A DNA stretch of 64,000 nt. Origin: Bacillota bacterium (lineage in GTDB: Bacteria > Bacillota > Clostridia > Ch29). Of this stretch, positions 17,970 through 27,128 are shown piece after piece (the first letter of the stretch is position 1; each line of letters starts with the position of its first letter). The notes beneath the pieces were generated by a model. The model did no database searches and had not been told where the DNA came from. It saw nothing but the letters and a program-made list of their open reading frames with translations. The DNA is taken from NCBI GenBank assembly GCA_013540605.1, contig JABVCK010000029.1, forward strand, positions 124,001 through 188,000, given 5' to 3'. Position numbers and translations under genes: made by a program.

Positions 17970-18909
17970 AGAACTGGGCCGGACAGGTTTAAAAGTATCA
18001 CGCCTATGTTTCGGGAGCCTTACAATGGGGCCGCTTCAGGCCAACCTTTCCGTAGGGGAAGGGGCCGGACTGATAGAATACGCCATGGACAAGGGGATTA
18101 ACTTCCTGGATACCGCAGAGCTTTACGATAATTACCGGTATATTAAGGAAGCTATCAAAGGCAGGCCAAGGGAAGATTTGATAATTGTCACAAAGACCTA
18201 TGCTTTTACGGCGGAGCTTGCCGACAGGAGCCTTAGAAAGGCCCTGAAGGAAATGAGCCTGGACTATGTTGACGTTTTCATGCTCCATGAACAGGAAAGC
18301 GAGCTGACCCTAAGGGGCCATTACGAGGCCATTGAGTATTTTCTTAAGGCAAAGGAAAAGGGAGATATTCGCCATTTCGGCATATCAACCCATTCAATAA
18401 GGGGCGTGTCGGATTCTATAAAGTGGAATGAGATTGAAATCATTCACCCCATTGTCAACAAAAGCGGGTTGGGAATAGTTGACGGCGGGATTCAGGAAAT
18501 GCTTGATGCCGTAGAAAAGGCGTATCTGGCAGGAAAGGGCATATATGCAATGAAACCCCTCGGAGGAGGAAATCTGATACCGCAGTTCAGGGAATGCATT
18601 GAATACGTATTGGAAATACCATTTATACAGTCGGTAGCCATAGGTATGCAGTGCCGGGAGGAAATCGACGTGAACGTAGCGATTGCGGAAGGACAGTCCG
18701 CTGATCCTGAACTGGAAAGGGTGTTGTCCGAAAGGAAGAGAAGGCTCCATATAGCAAAGTGGTGTGAAGGCTGCGGAAGATGTGTCGAAGCATGTGGACA
18801 AGGAGCACTGTTTGTAGACGGCGGAAAGGTCAGGGTCAGGCATGAAAAATGTACTTTATGCGGTTACTGCGCCTCAAAGTGCAGCAACTTCTGTATAAAA
18901 GTGGTGTAA
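17959..18909 (+). CDS. Aldo/keto reductase with C-terminal two-cluster ferredoxin domain
   Basis: 316 residues overlapping the previous gene by 11 bases. The TIM-barrel AKR domain begins MDYRELGRTGLKVSRLCFG and holds the tetrad regions FLDTAELYDNY, VTKTY and VDVFMLHEQE. The C-terminus has two 4Fe-4S motifs (CEGCGRCVEAC and CTLCGYCASKC). Such proteins are common in clostridia and may pass electrons from ferredoxin to a carbonyl substrate; substrate unknown. Confidence 0.88.
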   Translation: MDYRELGRTGLKVSRLCFGSLTMGPLQANLSVGEGAGLIEYAMDKGINFLDTAELYDNYRYIKEAIKGRPREDLIIVTKTYAFTAELADRSLRKALKEMSLDYVDVFMLHEQESELTLRGHYEAIEYFLKAKEKGDIRHFGISTHSIRGVSDSIKWNEIEIIHPIVNKSGLGIVDGGIQEMLDAVEKAYLAGKGIYAMKPLGGGNLIPQFRECIEYVLEIPFIQSVAIGMQCREEIDVNVAIAEGQSADPELERVLSERKRRLHIAKWCEGCGRCVEACGQGALFVDGGKVRVRHEKCTLCGYCASKCSNFCIKVV

Positions 18910-18929
18910 CCGGAATGGGGTGGTGAGCT

Positions 18930-19349
18930 TTGAGGATACTGGGCTTGGACCTGGGAGACAGGACTATCGGCGTTGCTGTTAGCGACGCTCTGGGATGGAC
19001 TGCCCAGGGGGTCGACACCATCAAGCGGGTAAGCCTGGAAGAGGACTTTGCGAGGCTTGACGAAATTATTTCCCGGTATGGGGTCGAAAGGGTCGTGATC
19101 GGTCTGCCAAAGAACATGAACGGGACCATTGGCCCACAGGGAGAGAAGGTGCTGGAATTTGCATCCCTTTTTAAGGAAAGGACTTCACTGGATGTGGTAT
19201 TATGGGACGAGAGGCTGACCACAGTGGCCGCTGAGAGAATGCTGATTGAGGCGGATGTAAGCAGACGCAAAAGGAAAAAGGTAATAGACAAACTCGCCGC
19301 TATATATATTCTCCAGGGGTATCTGGACAGTATAAGCAACATGCGTTGA
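18930..19349 (+). CDS. ruvX: RuvX/YqgF Holliday-junction-resolvase-like nuclease (16S rRNA maturation)
   Basis: 139 residues from TTG 18930. RNase H-fold motifs: [17 protein letters not shown] (first acidic residue), [22 protein letters not shown] and the terminal region with the acidic cluster near [13 protein letters not shown]. In E. coli YqgF helps mature the 5' end of 16S rRNA. The neighbours are as in other Firmicutes. Confidence 0.94.
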   Translation: MRILGLDLGDRTIGVAVSDALGWTAQGVDTIKRVSLEEDFARLDEIISRYGVERVVIGLPKNMNGTIGPQGEKVLEFASLFKERTSLDVVLWDERLTTVAAERMLIEADVSRRKRKKVIDKLAAIYILQGYLDSISNMR

Positions 19350-19402
19350 CAGTCATGGAATAATATAATAAAATTTACCTGAAATCAGGGGAGGTGGACC
19401 TT

Positions 19403-19672
19403 TTGGACGAAGACATGGATATTGTGGTTCTCTTTGATGAAGAGGATAATGAATGTCATTTTGAAGTACTTGCGGTCTTGGATGTTGAAGAAAACAGGTA
19501 TGCAATCCTGCTTCCTGTGACCGAAGAGGGAGAAGAGGAAGAAGAAGCCTATGTATTGAGGATAGAGCAGGATGCGAATGGCGAGGATGTACTCATAGGC
19601 ATAGAGGATGACGAGGAATTGGACACGGTAGTCGAGGCATACGAGGAACTTGTAAGGCAGGAGAATAATTAA
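19403..19672 (+). CDS. DUF1292 protein (YrzB-like)
   Basis: 89 residues from TTG 19403, with GGGGAGGTGG at 19388-19397. Very acidic, with IVVLFDEEDNECHFEVLAVL and YAILLPV, the DUF1292 pattern, and a run of glutamates (EEGEEEEEAYVLR). It always follows ruvX in the alaS-ireB-ruvX cluster of Firmicutes. Function unknown. Confidence 0.9.
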   Translation: MDEDMDIVVLFDEEDNECHFEVLAVLDVEENRYAILLPVTEEGEEEEEAYVLRIEQDANGEDVLIGIEDDEELDTVVEAYEELVRQENN

Positions 19673-19697
19673 GCATACTCTGGAGGTATGCTTTTGA
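19671..19697 (+). terminator. Terminator after DUF1292 gene
   Basis: AAGCATAC (19671-19678) pairs with GTATGCTT (19686-19693), followed by a short T run; it overlaps the stop codon region. Confidence 0.75.
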
Positions 19698-19722
19698 TTT
19701 GCAAATATATGGGAGGATAATT

Positions 19723-21117
19723 ATGGATAGGCTGGTTACGCTGGATCAGGCGCTTGAATTAAATCGGAAGCAGGTAAGGGACAAATACAAAAAGTATGTG
19801 AACCCCGGACTGGTCACTATGATGGGCCTGTTGGACTTTGACAAGAGATTTGTAAAGGCCTCGGGGTGCGAGGTATGGGACCAGGACGGAAATATTTACC
19901 TCGATTTTCTCGGGGGCTATGGTGCATTGAACATGGGGCATAACCCCGAGCCGGTGATTGATGCACTGAATAGGGTTATGGGATCTCCAAACATACTCCA
20001 GGCGTCGCTGAACCCCTTTGCTTCGGTCCTCGCGGAAAACCTGGAGAAAATAACCCCGGGGGATTTAAAGTATTCCTTCTTCTGCAACAGCGGCACCGAA
20101 GCCGTGGAAGCGGCGTTGAAGATGGCGCGGGCAAGTACTGGAAAGAGCACTATACTCTACTGTGACAACTCTTTCCATGGGAAGTCCTTTGGCTCCCTGT
20201 CGGTAACCGGCAGGGAAAAATACAGGAAGCCCTTTCAGCCAACCCTTCCCGGATGTATAAAGGTGGAATACGACAGCCTTTCATCCCTGGAACAGCACAT
20301 GAGCGCCGGGGATGTGGCTGCGGTAATCGTTGAACCGGTTCAGGGCGAAGGCGGAATAATCGTGCCCAAACAGGGTTACCTGGAGGGAGTCCGGGCGCTG
20401 TGCAGCAGGTATGGGGCGCTTCTTATCGCGGATGAAATACAGACCGGTTTGGGCAGGACCGGAAAAATATTTGCGTGTGAGCATGAAAGGGTAGTACCGG
20501 ACATCATGTGCATCGCAAAATCTCTTGGCGGCGGCATGGTGCCGGTAGGCGCCTGCATCGCCACCGAAGAAGTCTATAGTAAAGCCTACGGAAACATGGA
20601 AAAGTGTCTGCTGCATACGTCAACCTTTGGAGGGAATTCGCTGGCTATGGCAGCCGGCATCGCGGCGATTGAGTTTCTGATAAAAAACAACCTTTCGGAG
20701 AAGGCTGCGGAGCTTGGAAGCTATGCGCTGGAAAGGCTGCTGGAGTTGAAATCCAGATACAGCATAATCAAAGACGTCAGGGGAAAGGGCCTGATGATAG
20801 GGATTGAGTTTGCCAGCGGAGAAGGAGGCGTACTGGATGTGCTGTCGGGAGGTACCGCTTCAAAACTGGGCAGGGAGTATATAGGCGCCATGGTTGCAGG
20901 GGAGCTGCTCAACAGGCACAGGATAATTACCGCCTATACGCTGAACAATCCAAATGTCATAAGGTTTGAACCGCCCCTAATAATTACAAGGGAACAGGTG
21001 GATTACATGATACATTCCCTTGAAAGCATACTGGAGAAGAACAATAGCGTGTATAAAATGGCCATTTCGGGGATCAAATCGTCGGTGGCCAGTAAACTAA
21101 GGGGAATAAAGGCGTGA
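19723..21117 (+). CDS. Class III PLP aminotransferase, putrescine/ornithine type
   Basis: 464 residues from ATG 19723 behind GGGAGG. Fold-type I motifs: [17 protein letters not shown] (PLP phosphate binding), [43 protein letters not shown], and the PLP lysine in [11 protein letters not shown]. The N-terminal extension ([22 protein letters not shown], given here as two pieces: [22 protein letters not shown]) is seen in PatA-like putrescine aminotransferases. Acts in polyamine or ornithine degradation; substrate is inferred. Overlaps sfsA by 4 bases. Confidence 0.8.
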   Translation: MDRLVTLDQALELNRKQVRDKYKKYVNPGLVTMMGLLDFDKRFVKASGCEVWDQDGNIYLDFLGGYGALNMGHNPEPVIDALNRVMGSPNILQASLNPFASVLAENLEKITPGDLKYSFFCNSGTEAVEAALKMARASTGKSTILYCDNSFHGKSFGSLSVTGREKYRKPFQPTLPGCIKVEYDSLSSLEQHMSAGDVAAVIVEPVQGEGGIIVPKQGYLEGVRALCSRYGALLIADEIQTGLGRTGKIFACEHERVVPDIMCIAKSLGGGMVPVGACIATEEVYSKAYGNMEKCLLHTSTFGGNSLAMAAGIAAIEFLIKNNLSEKAAELGSYALERLLELKSRYSIIKDVRGKGLMIGIEFASGEGGVLDVLSGGTASKLGREYIGAMVAGELLNRHRIITAYTLNNPNVIRFEPPLIITREQVDYMIHSLESILEKNNSVYKMAISGIKSSVASKLRGIKA

Positions 21118-21827
21118 TAACCACAATTCCTATTTCCGGGGAGAAAAAGATAGCAAAGTTCATAAAAAGGCTTAACAGGTTCGAAGTCCTGGTTGAGTAC
21201 AGCGGCAAAAGCACGCTTTGTCACGTTGCCAATACAGGAAGAATGAAGGAACTGCTTGTTCCCGGCAGGGATGTGGTAATCCGGAGGACCAGTAACCCCA
21301 GGCGCAAGACGGAGTGGGATTTGATAATATCCAACTCTGAACGGGGGGTGCCGGTATTCCTTGAATCGGTCATGGCCAACCGTCTGATTGCAAAGGCGTT
21401 GAGGGAAGAAAAACTAAAGGGATTTAAGGGATATTCGGATATAAAAAGGGAAGTAAACTACGGCAGCAGCCGCTTCGACATCCGGTTAAGGGATAGGGAG
21501 AGAACCTGCTACATAGAAGTGAAATGTGTTACCCTGGTGGACGGCAGTACTGCGAAATTCCCCGATGCGCCTACCGAAAGGGGGAAAAAGCATGTTCTGG
21601 AACTCGCCAGGGCAAAGGCTGATGGCTGCCGTTCCGCGGTAATGATTGTCGCTCAAAGGGAAGATGCCGGCAGCTTCACGCCGAACTGGGATACGGACCC
21701 CGGTTTTTCAAGGGCTCTTGTTGAAGCAGAGATGTCAGGGGTGGAAGTATATGCTTATAACTGCAGGGTTTCCCCGGACAGCATAACTTTGCTGGAGAGA
21801 ATTGCCGTTGACCTCGGCGTCGATTAG
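21114..21827 (+). CDS. sfsA: DNA/RNA nuclease SfsA
   Basis: 237 residues starting at GTG 21114 (GTGA overlap with the upstream stop). Family motifs: RRLNRF-like KRLNRFEVLVEY, CHVANTGRMKELL, SRFDIRL and the PD-(D/E)XK-like YIEVKCVTLV, then FPDAPTERGKKHVLEL. Originally described as a sugar-fermentation stimulation protein, later shown to be a nuclease. Cytoplasmic. Confidence 0.95.
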   Translation: MITTIPISGEKKIAKFIKRLNRFEVLVEYSGKSTLCHVANTGRMKELLVPGRDVVIRRTSNPRRKTEWDLIISNSERGVPVFLESVMANRLIAKALREEKLKGFKGYSDIKREVNYGSSRFDIRLRDRERTCYIEVKCVTLVDGSTAKFPDAPTERGKKHVLELARAKADGCRSAVMIVAQREDAGSFTPNWDTDPGFSRALVEAEMSGVEVYAYNCRVSPDSITLLERIAVDLGVD

Positions 21828-21867
21828 CAGTGCATTCACATCAACTGAGACATGGGGGCACAGAGGC

Positions 21868-23919
21868 ATGAACAGAAAAGAGATGGATATAATCGGACTG
21901 AGCATCGATGATACAGTGTTCCTGAAGAACATTATTGAAAAGAGCGTTAGAGAGGATATAGCAATAAACAGAATGAGCTTTGAGGAGGGTATTGCCCGCG
22001 GAAGAAAAGTTGCGGCGGTTTTGATTTCCGGCGCTTTTCTTCTTGAGCAGGCTAAGGAACTGTATCCGGACAGCAGGATTATAGTTGCAAAACGCATCAT
22101 GACCGGCCAGAATCTTGATAAGGTTATGCTGCTGCCAAAGGGCAAAAAGGTCCTTGTGGCAAACCATCCCCAGGAGGTTACCATGGAGACAATCCAGTCC
22201 CTGAAGGAACTGGGGCTGAATCATCTGCATTATATACCTTACTGGGAAGGCTTGAAAATTGATTTTAAGGGGATTGATACTGCTATCAGCCCCGGGCATA
22301 TATACCTGATTCCCGACTTCATCAAGAACAGGATTGACCTTGGAAGAAGGACCATTGCATTTTCCACGTTCATGGAAGTGCTGATGAGTCTCGACCTCGA
22401 TATCAGGAACGTCGATGACTTTGCGAAATACCACATCCAGCTGATGGTAAAATCCGGGAGAGAAATTGCGAAATATTATAATGAAAAGGAAAAGGCCGGC
22501 AGGGACCTGGAGGTGGTGTTGAACAAGATAAGGGACGGCATTATCGCAATAGACGATAACGGAAGCGTATCGGTTTTCAACCCCATGTCTGAAGCGCTTT
22601 TCAGTCAAAGAGCCGGGTCGGTGCTGGGCAGAAATTACAAAGCTGCGTTCAAGGAGTACCCTGAGTTGATCAGGCTGCTGGATAAAAAAGAAACTGTATA
22701 CGAGCAGATTATAAGCATCAAGAACAAAAAAATAGTCGGCTCCCTGACGTATCTAAACGATAACGGGCACGAGAACAGAATATGCACATTGAACGAAGTG
22801 GCGACCATCCAGCAGTTGGAACAAAACGTCAGGAGGCGGCTGAACGCCAAGGGTTATATAGCAAAGTACAATTTTGACATGATCAAGGGTTCGGGCGATC
22901 TAATCAGATCGGCGAAGGATAAAGCGTTAAAATTTGCCGGGAAGGATCTTACGGTGTTGGTATGCGGGGAAAGCGGAACGGGCAAGGAGCTTTTTGCCCA
23001 GGCCATACACAACGCATCCTCCAGGGCCAACGGCCCATTTATTGCGATAAACTTCGCTGCAATACCCGAAAACCTGGTGGAGAGCGAGCTGTTCGGATAT
23101 GAAGAGGGAGCCTTCACGGGAGCGGTTAAAGGCGGGAAATCCGGGATATTTGAACAGGCCCATAGGGGAACGATATTTCTGGATGAAATAGGAGACGCGC
23201 CTCTAAGCATACAATCCCGTCTGCTTAGGGTTCTTCAGGAACAGGAAGTAATGCGGGTGGGTGCTTCAAAGGTGATTCCCATAGATGTAAGGGTCATAGC
23301 CGCCACCAACAGGGATTTGCTTGAACTCGTCGCAAAGGGCAGGTTTCGGGAGGACCTTTATTATAGGCTGAAGGTTCTGACGCTGAACATTCCTCCGCTA
23401 AGGGAGAGAAGGGAAGATATTCCCGAAATAATCAAGGCAATGCTGGAAGCAAATAACGAGAAGGTTGAGTTTGACAGTGAAGTGATGGATATATTGATGG
23501 AATATGATTGGCCGGGAAATGTCAGGGAACTCGAAAATGCAATTAAATATGTATGCACTGTTTGCAAGCAGAATACAGCAACGGTAGATGATTTGCCCCA
23601 GGAGTTATCAAGCTTATCCGGGTTTCAGAGGAATAGTTACCCGGTTAGTAATGCAAGCCTCATTAACCATGAGTATCCGGAGGGAACACTGTGCTTATTG
23701 TCTGAGATTTATAACGCAAATCGCAAGGGCGAGACGATCGGAAGGGGAAAATTGGTATCATTGAGCATTCTTAAGGAACACGGGCTCACAGAGGCCAAGA
23801 TGAAAACCAGGTTGAAGCAGCTTGGAGAGGATGGGTTGATAAGAAGGGGAAGGACAAAACAGGGGAGCTTTGTAACCGATAAAGGGATAAAACTACTAAA
23901 AGAAAAAGGCATGATATGA
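21868..23919 (+). CDS. Sigma-54-dependent enhancer-binding regulator with PAS and C-terminal winged helix
   Basis: 683 residues from ATG 21868. A N-terminal sensor-like region of about 200 residues (PrpR_N-like by rough pattern), a PAS segment (GIIAIDDNGSVSVFNPMSE), then the AAA+ domain with Walker A GESGTGKE (about 368), the sigma-54 contact loop GAFTGA (about 414), and Walker B IFLDEIGD (about 433). Instead of a Fis helix-turn-helix, the end resembles a winged helix (GLTEAKMKTRLKQLGEDGLI). Two promoters with GG-N10-GC spacing stand before the neighbouring thiolase and symporter operons, the probable targets. Effector unknown; acetoacetate or a short-chain acid is inferred. Confidence 0.88.
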   Translation: MNRKEMDIIGLSIDDTVFLKNIIEKSVREDIAINRMSFEEGIARGRKVAAVLISGAFLLEQAKELYPDSRIIVAKRIMTGQNLDKVMLLPKGKKVLVANHPQEVTMETIQSLKELGLNHLHYIPYWEGLKIDFKGIDTAISPGHIYLIPDFIKNRIDLGRRTIAFSTFMEVLMSLDLDIRNVDDFAKYHIQLMVKSGREIAKYYNEKEKAGRDLEVVLNKIRDGIIAIDDNGSVSVFNPMSEALFSQRAGSVLGRNYKAAFKEYPELIRLLDKKETVYEQIISIKNKKIVGSLTYLNDNGHENRICTLNEVATIQQLEQNVRRRLNAKGYIAKYNFDMIKGSGDLIRSAKDKALKFAGKDLTVLVCGESGTGKELFAQAIHNASSRANGPFIAINFAAIPENLVESELFGYEEGAFTGAVKGGKSGIFEQAHRGTIFLDEIGDAPLSIQSRLLRVLQEQEVMRVGASKVIPIDVRVIAATNRDLLELVAKGRFREDLYYRLKVLTLNIPPLRERREDIPEIIKAMLEANNEKVEFDSEVMDILMEYDWPGNVRELENAIKYVCTVCKQNTATVDDLPQELSSLSGFQRNSYPVSNASLINHEYPEGTLCLLSEIYNANRKGETIGRGKLVSLSILKEHGLTEAKMKTRLKQLGEDGLIRRGRTKQGSFVTDKGIKLLKEKGMI

Positions 23920-23967
23920 AAGCTGAGGGTGGAGAACGGGTCTCCACCCTTGCTGCACTTGGATATC

Positions 23968-24014
23968 GGGGACATTCCGCGGCAAGGAATACCCGAAAGC
24001 AGCGGTGTGTCCCC
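23968..24014. repeat. GGGGACA hairpin repeat, copy 2
   Basis: 47-mer identical to 6709-6755 except two positions; ends GGGGACA and TGTCCCC pair, as do CCGC and GCGG inside. It lies between two convergent genes and could also stop transcription from both sides. Confidence 0.85.
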
Positions 24015-24019
24015 ATACC

Positions 24020-24697
24020 TTACACCTCCATAGTTTTTAGATTGGCGTCTACCTTGAACTCAGCTTCCGTCAGAGATCTTATCAGGTCCAAAGATGCTTC
24101 GGGCGCAATTTCCTTAAGAACCATTTCACCGTCTTCAAAACAGAAAACCGCAAGCTCCGTAACCACCATATCCGCTTCACCTATTCCGGTAACCGGAAGG
24201 CTGCAGTTTTTTACGAGCTTAGGCTTGCCATCCTTGGTAGTGTGGGTCATTGCAACAATAACCTCTTTCGCCCCGCTAACCAGGTCCATGGCTCCACCTA
24301 CACCGAGCTGTTTGCCGTTGGGTATAACCCAGTTTGCAATATCGCCGGTCTTGCTTACTTCAAAGGCGCCGATTACTGTTGCATCTATATGGCCTCCCCT
24401 AATCATTCCAAAGGAGATGGAGCTGTCAAAATAGCAGCAGCCCCTGGTTTCTGTTACCGGCTGCCTGCCGGCATTTATCAGCTGACGATCTGCCATGCCC
24501 TCGGGAGCTACAGGGCCTACCCCCAGCATCCCGTTCTCTGCCTGTACGCATACGTTGCCGCCCTCGATATAATCGGCAACCATTGTAGGAATGCCGACAC
24601 CGAGATTTATTATGATCTTTTTGCTGCTCTCGGAAAACTTCCGGGCAATCCTTTTGGCTATTCTTATCTTTGCTTCTGCTTCCGGAATAATATTCAT
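24020..24697 (-). CDS. 3-oxoacid CoA-transferase subunit B
   Basis: 225 residues. Motifs NLGVGIPTMVADY and the active-site glutamate in AENGMLGVGP define the beta subunit of family I CoA-transferases (AtoA/ScoB). With the alpha subunit encoded immediately upstream (TAATG overlap), it moves CoA between short-chain acyl-CoA and acetoacetate or another 3-oxoacid. Last gene of the thiolase operon. Exact acid specificity cannot be read. Confidence 0.93.
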   Translation of the reverse strand: MNIIPEAEAKIRIAKRIARKFSESSKKIIINLGVGIPTMVADYIEGGNVCVQAENGMLGVGPVAPEGMADRQLINAGRQPVTETRGCCYFDSSISFGMIRGGHIDATVIGAFEVSKTGDIANWVIPNGKQLGVGGAMDLVSGAKEVIVAMTHTTKDGKPKLVKNCSLPVTGIGEADMVVTELAVFCFEDGEMVLKEIAPEASLDLIRSLTEAEFKVDANLKTMEV

Positions 24698-25377
24698 TAT
24701 TTTCCCCCCTTTACTATAACGTCAACAAAAAGATGGGGAGTGATTATGCATTCAGGGTCCAAATCGCCCGGCGCGACTATCTCATCAACCTCTGCTATTA
24801 CTAGGTCAGCAGCCATAGCCATGACAGGGTTGAAATTTCTAGCTGTTTTATAATATATCAGGTTGCCCAAGGCATCTGCTTTATAGGCTTTTATCAAAGC
24901 AACATCCGCATGGACAGCCTCCTCCAGTACATAATCCCGCCCGTTGAAGCTCCTAATTTCCTTGTTCTTGCTGAGTTCGGTCCCTACCGATGCCGGGGTA
25001 TAAAAGGCCGGGATACCCACACCGGCGGCGCGTATGGCTTCAACGAAGGTGCCCTGTGGCAGCAGCTTGACATCGATGACGCCTTCGTTATAAGCCTTTG
25101 CTACTTCCGGATTCCAGTTGTAATAGTTACCAATTAATGACTTAACCTGCCCGTTTGTCAACAACTTACCCAAACCGGTATTTGGAGCACCTAAATCGTT
25201 GCTGATAATGGTAAGGTCCCGAACGCTGCTTTTGGTAAGGGCGTCGATTAGACAGTCAGGGTTGCCTGCAAGTCCGAAACCCCCTACCATAATCCTGCTG
25301 CCGTCTTTTATAAGCAAAATAGCTTCATCCACGCTTCTTATCTTGCCGTTTCCAATCATGTTTTTCGACGCTTCCAT
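24697..25377 (-). CDS. 3-oxoacid CoA-transferase subunit A
   Basis: 226 residues with the alpha-subunit signature IMVGGFGLAGNPDCLI (the GG-GxxGxP oxyanion region) and LLPQGTFVEAIRAAGVGIPAFYTP in pieces (LLPQGTFVEAIR; GIPAFYTPASVGT). AtoD/ScoA type. Ribosome site AAGGAGGAGA. Partner of the B subunit with one-base overlap. Start ATG 25377. Confidence 0.93.
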   Translation of the reverse strand: MEASKNMIGNGKIRSVDEAILLIKDGSRIMVGGFGLAGNPDCLIDALTKSSVRDLTIISNDLGAPNTGLGKLLTNGQVKSLIGNYYNWNPEVAKAYNEGVIDVKLLPQGTFVEAIRAAGVGIPAFYTPASVGTELSKNKEIRSFNGRDYVLEEAVHADVALIKAYKADALGNLIYYKTARNFNPVMAMAADLVIAEVDEIVAPGDLDPECIITPHLFVDVIVKGGK

Positions 25378-25405
25378 AGTTCTCCTCCTTAGGAATCAAA
25401 TATAT

Positions 25406-26605
25406 TTATCTATCTCGGTAATTTTCAAAGATGACTGAAACGCCCAGGCCTCCGGCAACACATATTGTGGCAAGCCCATATCTCTCACCGCGCTTCTTCA
25501 GTTCATGCAGCAGGGTGGTGACTATTCTGGTTCCCGAGCATCCCAGGGGATGACCCAATGCTATAGCCCCCCCGTTAACGTTGACAATGCTTTCATCTAG
25601 CTGCAGCTCTTTTATTACTGCAAGGCTCTGGGCAGCAAAGGCTTCATTCAACTCAATCAAACCAATGTCGGCAAGGGTCAAACCGGCTCTTTCAAGGGCC
25701 TTTCGGGTGGCAGGGACTGGCCCTATACCCATAATCCTTGGGTCAATACCGGCTATACCGGCCGATACAAAAGCAACCATAGGTTCGATTCCCAATTTGT
25801 TGGCCTTTTCCTCTGACATTACAATTACAGCAGCAGCTCCGTCGTTTCTGCCTGAACTGTTGCCGGCTGTAACGGTTCCGTTTTCCTTGAACACCGGTTT
25901 AAGCTTTGCAAGCTTTTCCAGGCTGGTATCTCTTCTCGGGTGTTCGTCGGTATCAAAGGTGAAGGTATCTTTTTTTCTGTCTATCAGTACGGGTGCTATT
26001 TCATCCTTGAACCTGCCGCTGTCTATAGCGGCAGCTGCTTTATGCTGGCTTGAACAGGCAAAACTGTCCTGCTCCTCCCGTGCGATATGGTAGATTTCCG
26101 CCAGGTTTTCTGCGGTAAGTCCCATATTAAAGCTGCCGTATATATCTTCAGGCTGGGATTTGGGCTGGCTCTCGGTGTTCGGGTCGATCAGCTCCCCGTT
26201 CCCGGACTGGTACCCGAACCGGGCCTTCCTTAGATAATACGGGGCAAGGGACATACTTTCCACTCCCCCCGCGACAGCTACATCCGCATATCCTGCCTGT
26301 ATCTGCCATACTGCGTTGATTATTGATTGTAGTCCCGATGAACACTGCCTGTGTACCGTGTATGCAGGAACGCTTTCCGGAATACCCGCCATTAGTGCAG
26401 CCACCCGGGCTATATTTGGCGCATCGGTCGTCTGTTTGGTTTGACCGATTATCACTTCATCTATTTGGTCCTTGGCCAGAAAGGAACGTTTTATTGCAGC
26501 CTCTATGACAACCCGGGTTAGTTCCTCGGGCTGGATGTCGCAGAGCGCCCCACCAAGCCTTCCTATTGGTGTTCTGACCGCTGAGGTGATGACTACTTTC
26601 TTCAT
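25406..26605 (-). CDS. Acetyl-CoA C-acetyltransferase (thiolase)
   Basis: 399 residues from ATG 26605, behind GAGGAGGGCA; the frame is open further up but that stretch holds the sigma-54 promoter. Nucleophile Cys in VHRQCSSGLQSI (about residue 88), His in NVNGGAIALGHPLGCSGTR (in pieces: NVNGGAIALGHP, LGCSGTR), and the final Cys in ATICVAGGLG. It cleaves acetoacetyl-CoA to two acetyl-CoA or runs in reverse. First gene of thiolase-CoA-transferase operon; together they metabolise acetoacetate. Confidence 0.94.
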   Translation of the reverse strand: MKKVVITSAVRTPIGRLGGALCDIQPEELTRVVIEAAIKRSFLAKDQIDEVIIGQTKQTTDAPNIARVAALMAGIPESVPAYTVHRQCSSGLQSIINAVWQIQAGYADVAVAGGVESMSLAPYYLRKARFGYQSGNGELIDPNTESQPKSQPEDIYGSFNMGLTAENLAEIYHIAREEQDSFACSSQHKAAAAIDSGRFKDEIAPVLIDRKKDTFTFDTDEHPRRDTSLEKLAKLKPVFKENGTVTAGNSSGRNDGAAAVIVMSEEKANKLGIEPMVAFVSAGIAGIDPRIMGIGPVPATRKALERAGLTLADIGLIELNEAFAAQSLAVIKELQLDESIVNVNGGAIALGHPLGCSGTRIVTTLLHELKKRGERYGLATICVAGGLGVSVIFENYRDR

Positions 26606-26645
26606 TGTAATGCCCTCCTCTCGCAAAGTTTTACTTAATCTATGG

Positions 26646-26661
26646 TGCAAGAACCGTACCA
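26646..26661 (-). promoter_or_regulatory. Sigma-54 promoter of the thiolase/CoA-transferase operon
   Basis: On the minus strand the sequence reads TGGTACGGTTCTTGCA: GG (26660-26659), ten bases, GC (26648-26647), matching the -24/-12 consensus TGGCACG-N4-TTGCA except one base. It sits 40 bases before the thiolase ATG. Confidence 0.8.
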
Positions 26662-26820
26662 TGTACAGCGCTTAATTCCAGGGCAACTATTAGGATTTAT
26701 CAACCAAATAGGACGCAATAGTATATCCTAAAATATCCTAAAATGATGCCTATATAGCCACCAAGCGCAATAAAAATGGTGAAGGATGATAAATATGCTG
26801 ACACAAAGCTTGTTTCGCAA

Positions 26821-26838
26821 TTGGAATATAATTTGCAT
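26821..26838 (+). promoter_or_regulatory. Sigma-54 promoter of the symporter operon
   Basis: TTGGAATATAATTTGCAT: GG at 26823-26824 and GC at 26835-26836, separated by exactly ten bases. The -24 half is weaker than consensus (TGGAATA), but it is divergent from the other sigma-54 site and 33 bases before the GTG start. Confidence 0.68.
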
Positions 26839-26869
26839 GAGTAAATATGCAAAGACGGGAGGTGATAAT

Positions 26870-27109
26870 GTGGTTAAGGAGAAACAGTTTTTCGAGATGT
26901 CGTCAGGAGATAAGTTTACTTTGGTTGCTTTGCTTGTTTATGCAGTGATTACGTTCTTTTTTGTTCAATCAGGTGCAACTATTTCAAAAATGGCGGTTTT
27001 CGGATGGCTGATGGGAGTATTTATGTTTATCGCTCCAATTATTTCATTAATTTGTATGAATTTAGACTATGCCAAAGCAGATAAGATTAAAGAAAAGGCG
27101 AATAAATAG
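26870..27109 (+). CDS. Small two-helix membrane protein partnered with a symporter
   Basis: 79 residues from GTG 26870 with GGGAGGTGA just upstream; earlier in-frame starts would overlap the sigma-54 promoter. Two hydrophobic segments (FTLVALLVYAVITFFFV and MAVFGWLMGVFMFIAPIISL) and a lysine-rich tail. Small subunits of this size (DUF485/DUF997-like) usually precede SSS-family transporters such as ActP or PanF. The symporter gene follows after 19 bases. Confidence 0.75.
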   Translation: MVKEKQFFEMSSGDKFTLVALLVYAVITFFFVQSGATISKMAVFGWLMGVFMFIAPIISLICMNLDYAKADKIKEKANK

Positions 27110-27128
27110 GAAAGGGGGAAACTGATCC

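Noticed and set aside
26786-26869. Upstream extension of the small membrane protein before the symporter
   Set aside because: It overlaps the sigma-54 promoter, and GTG 26870 has a good ribosome site.
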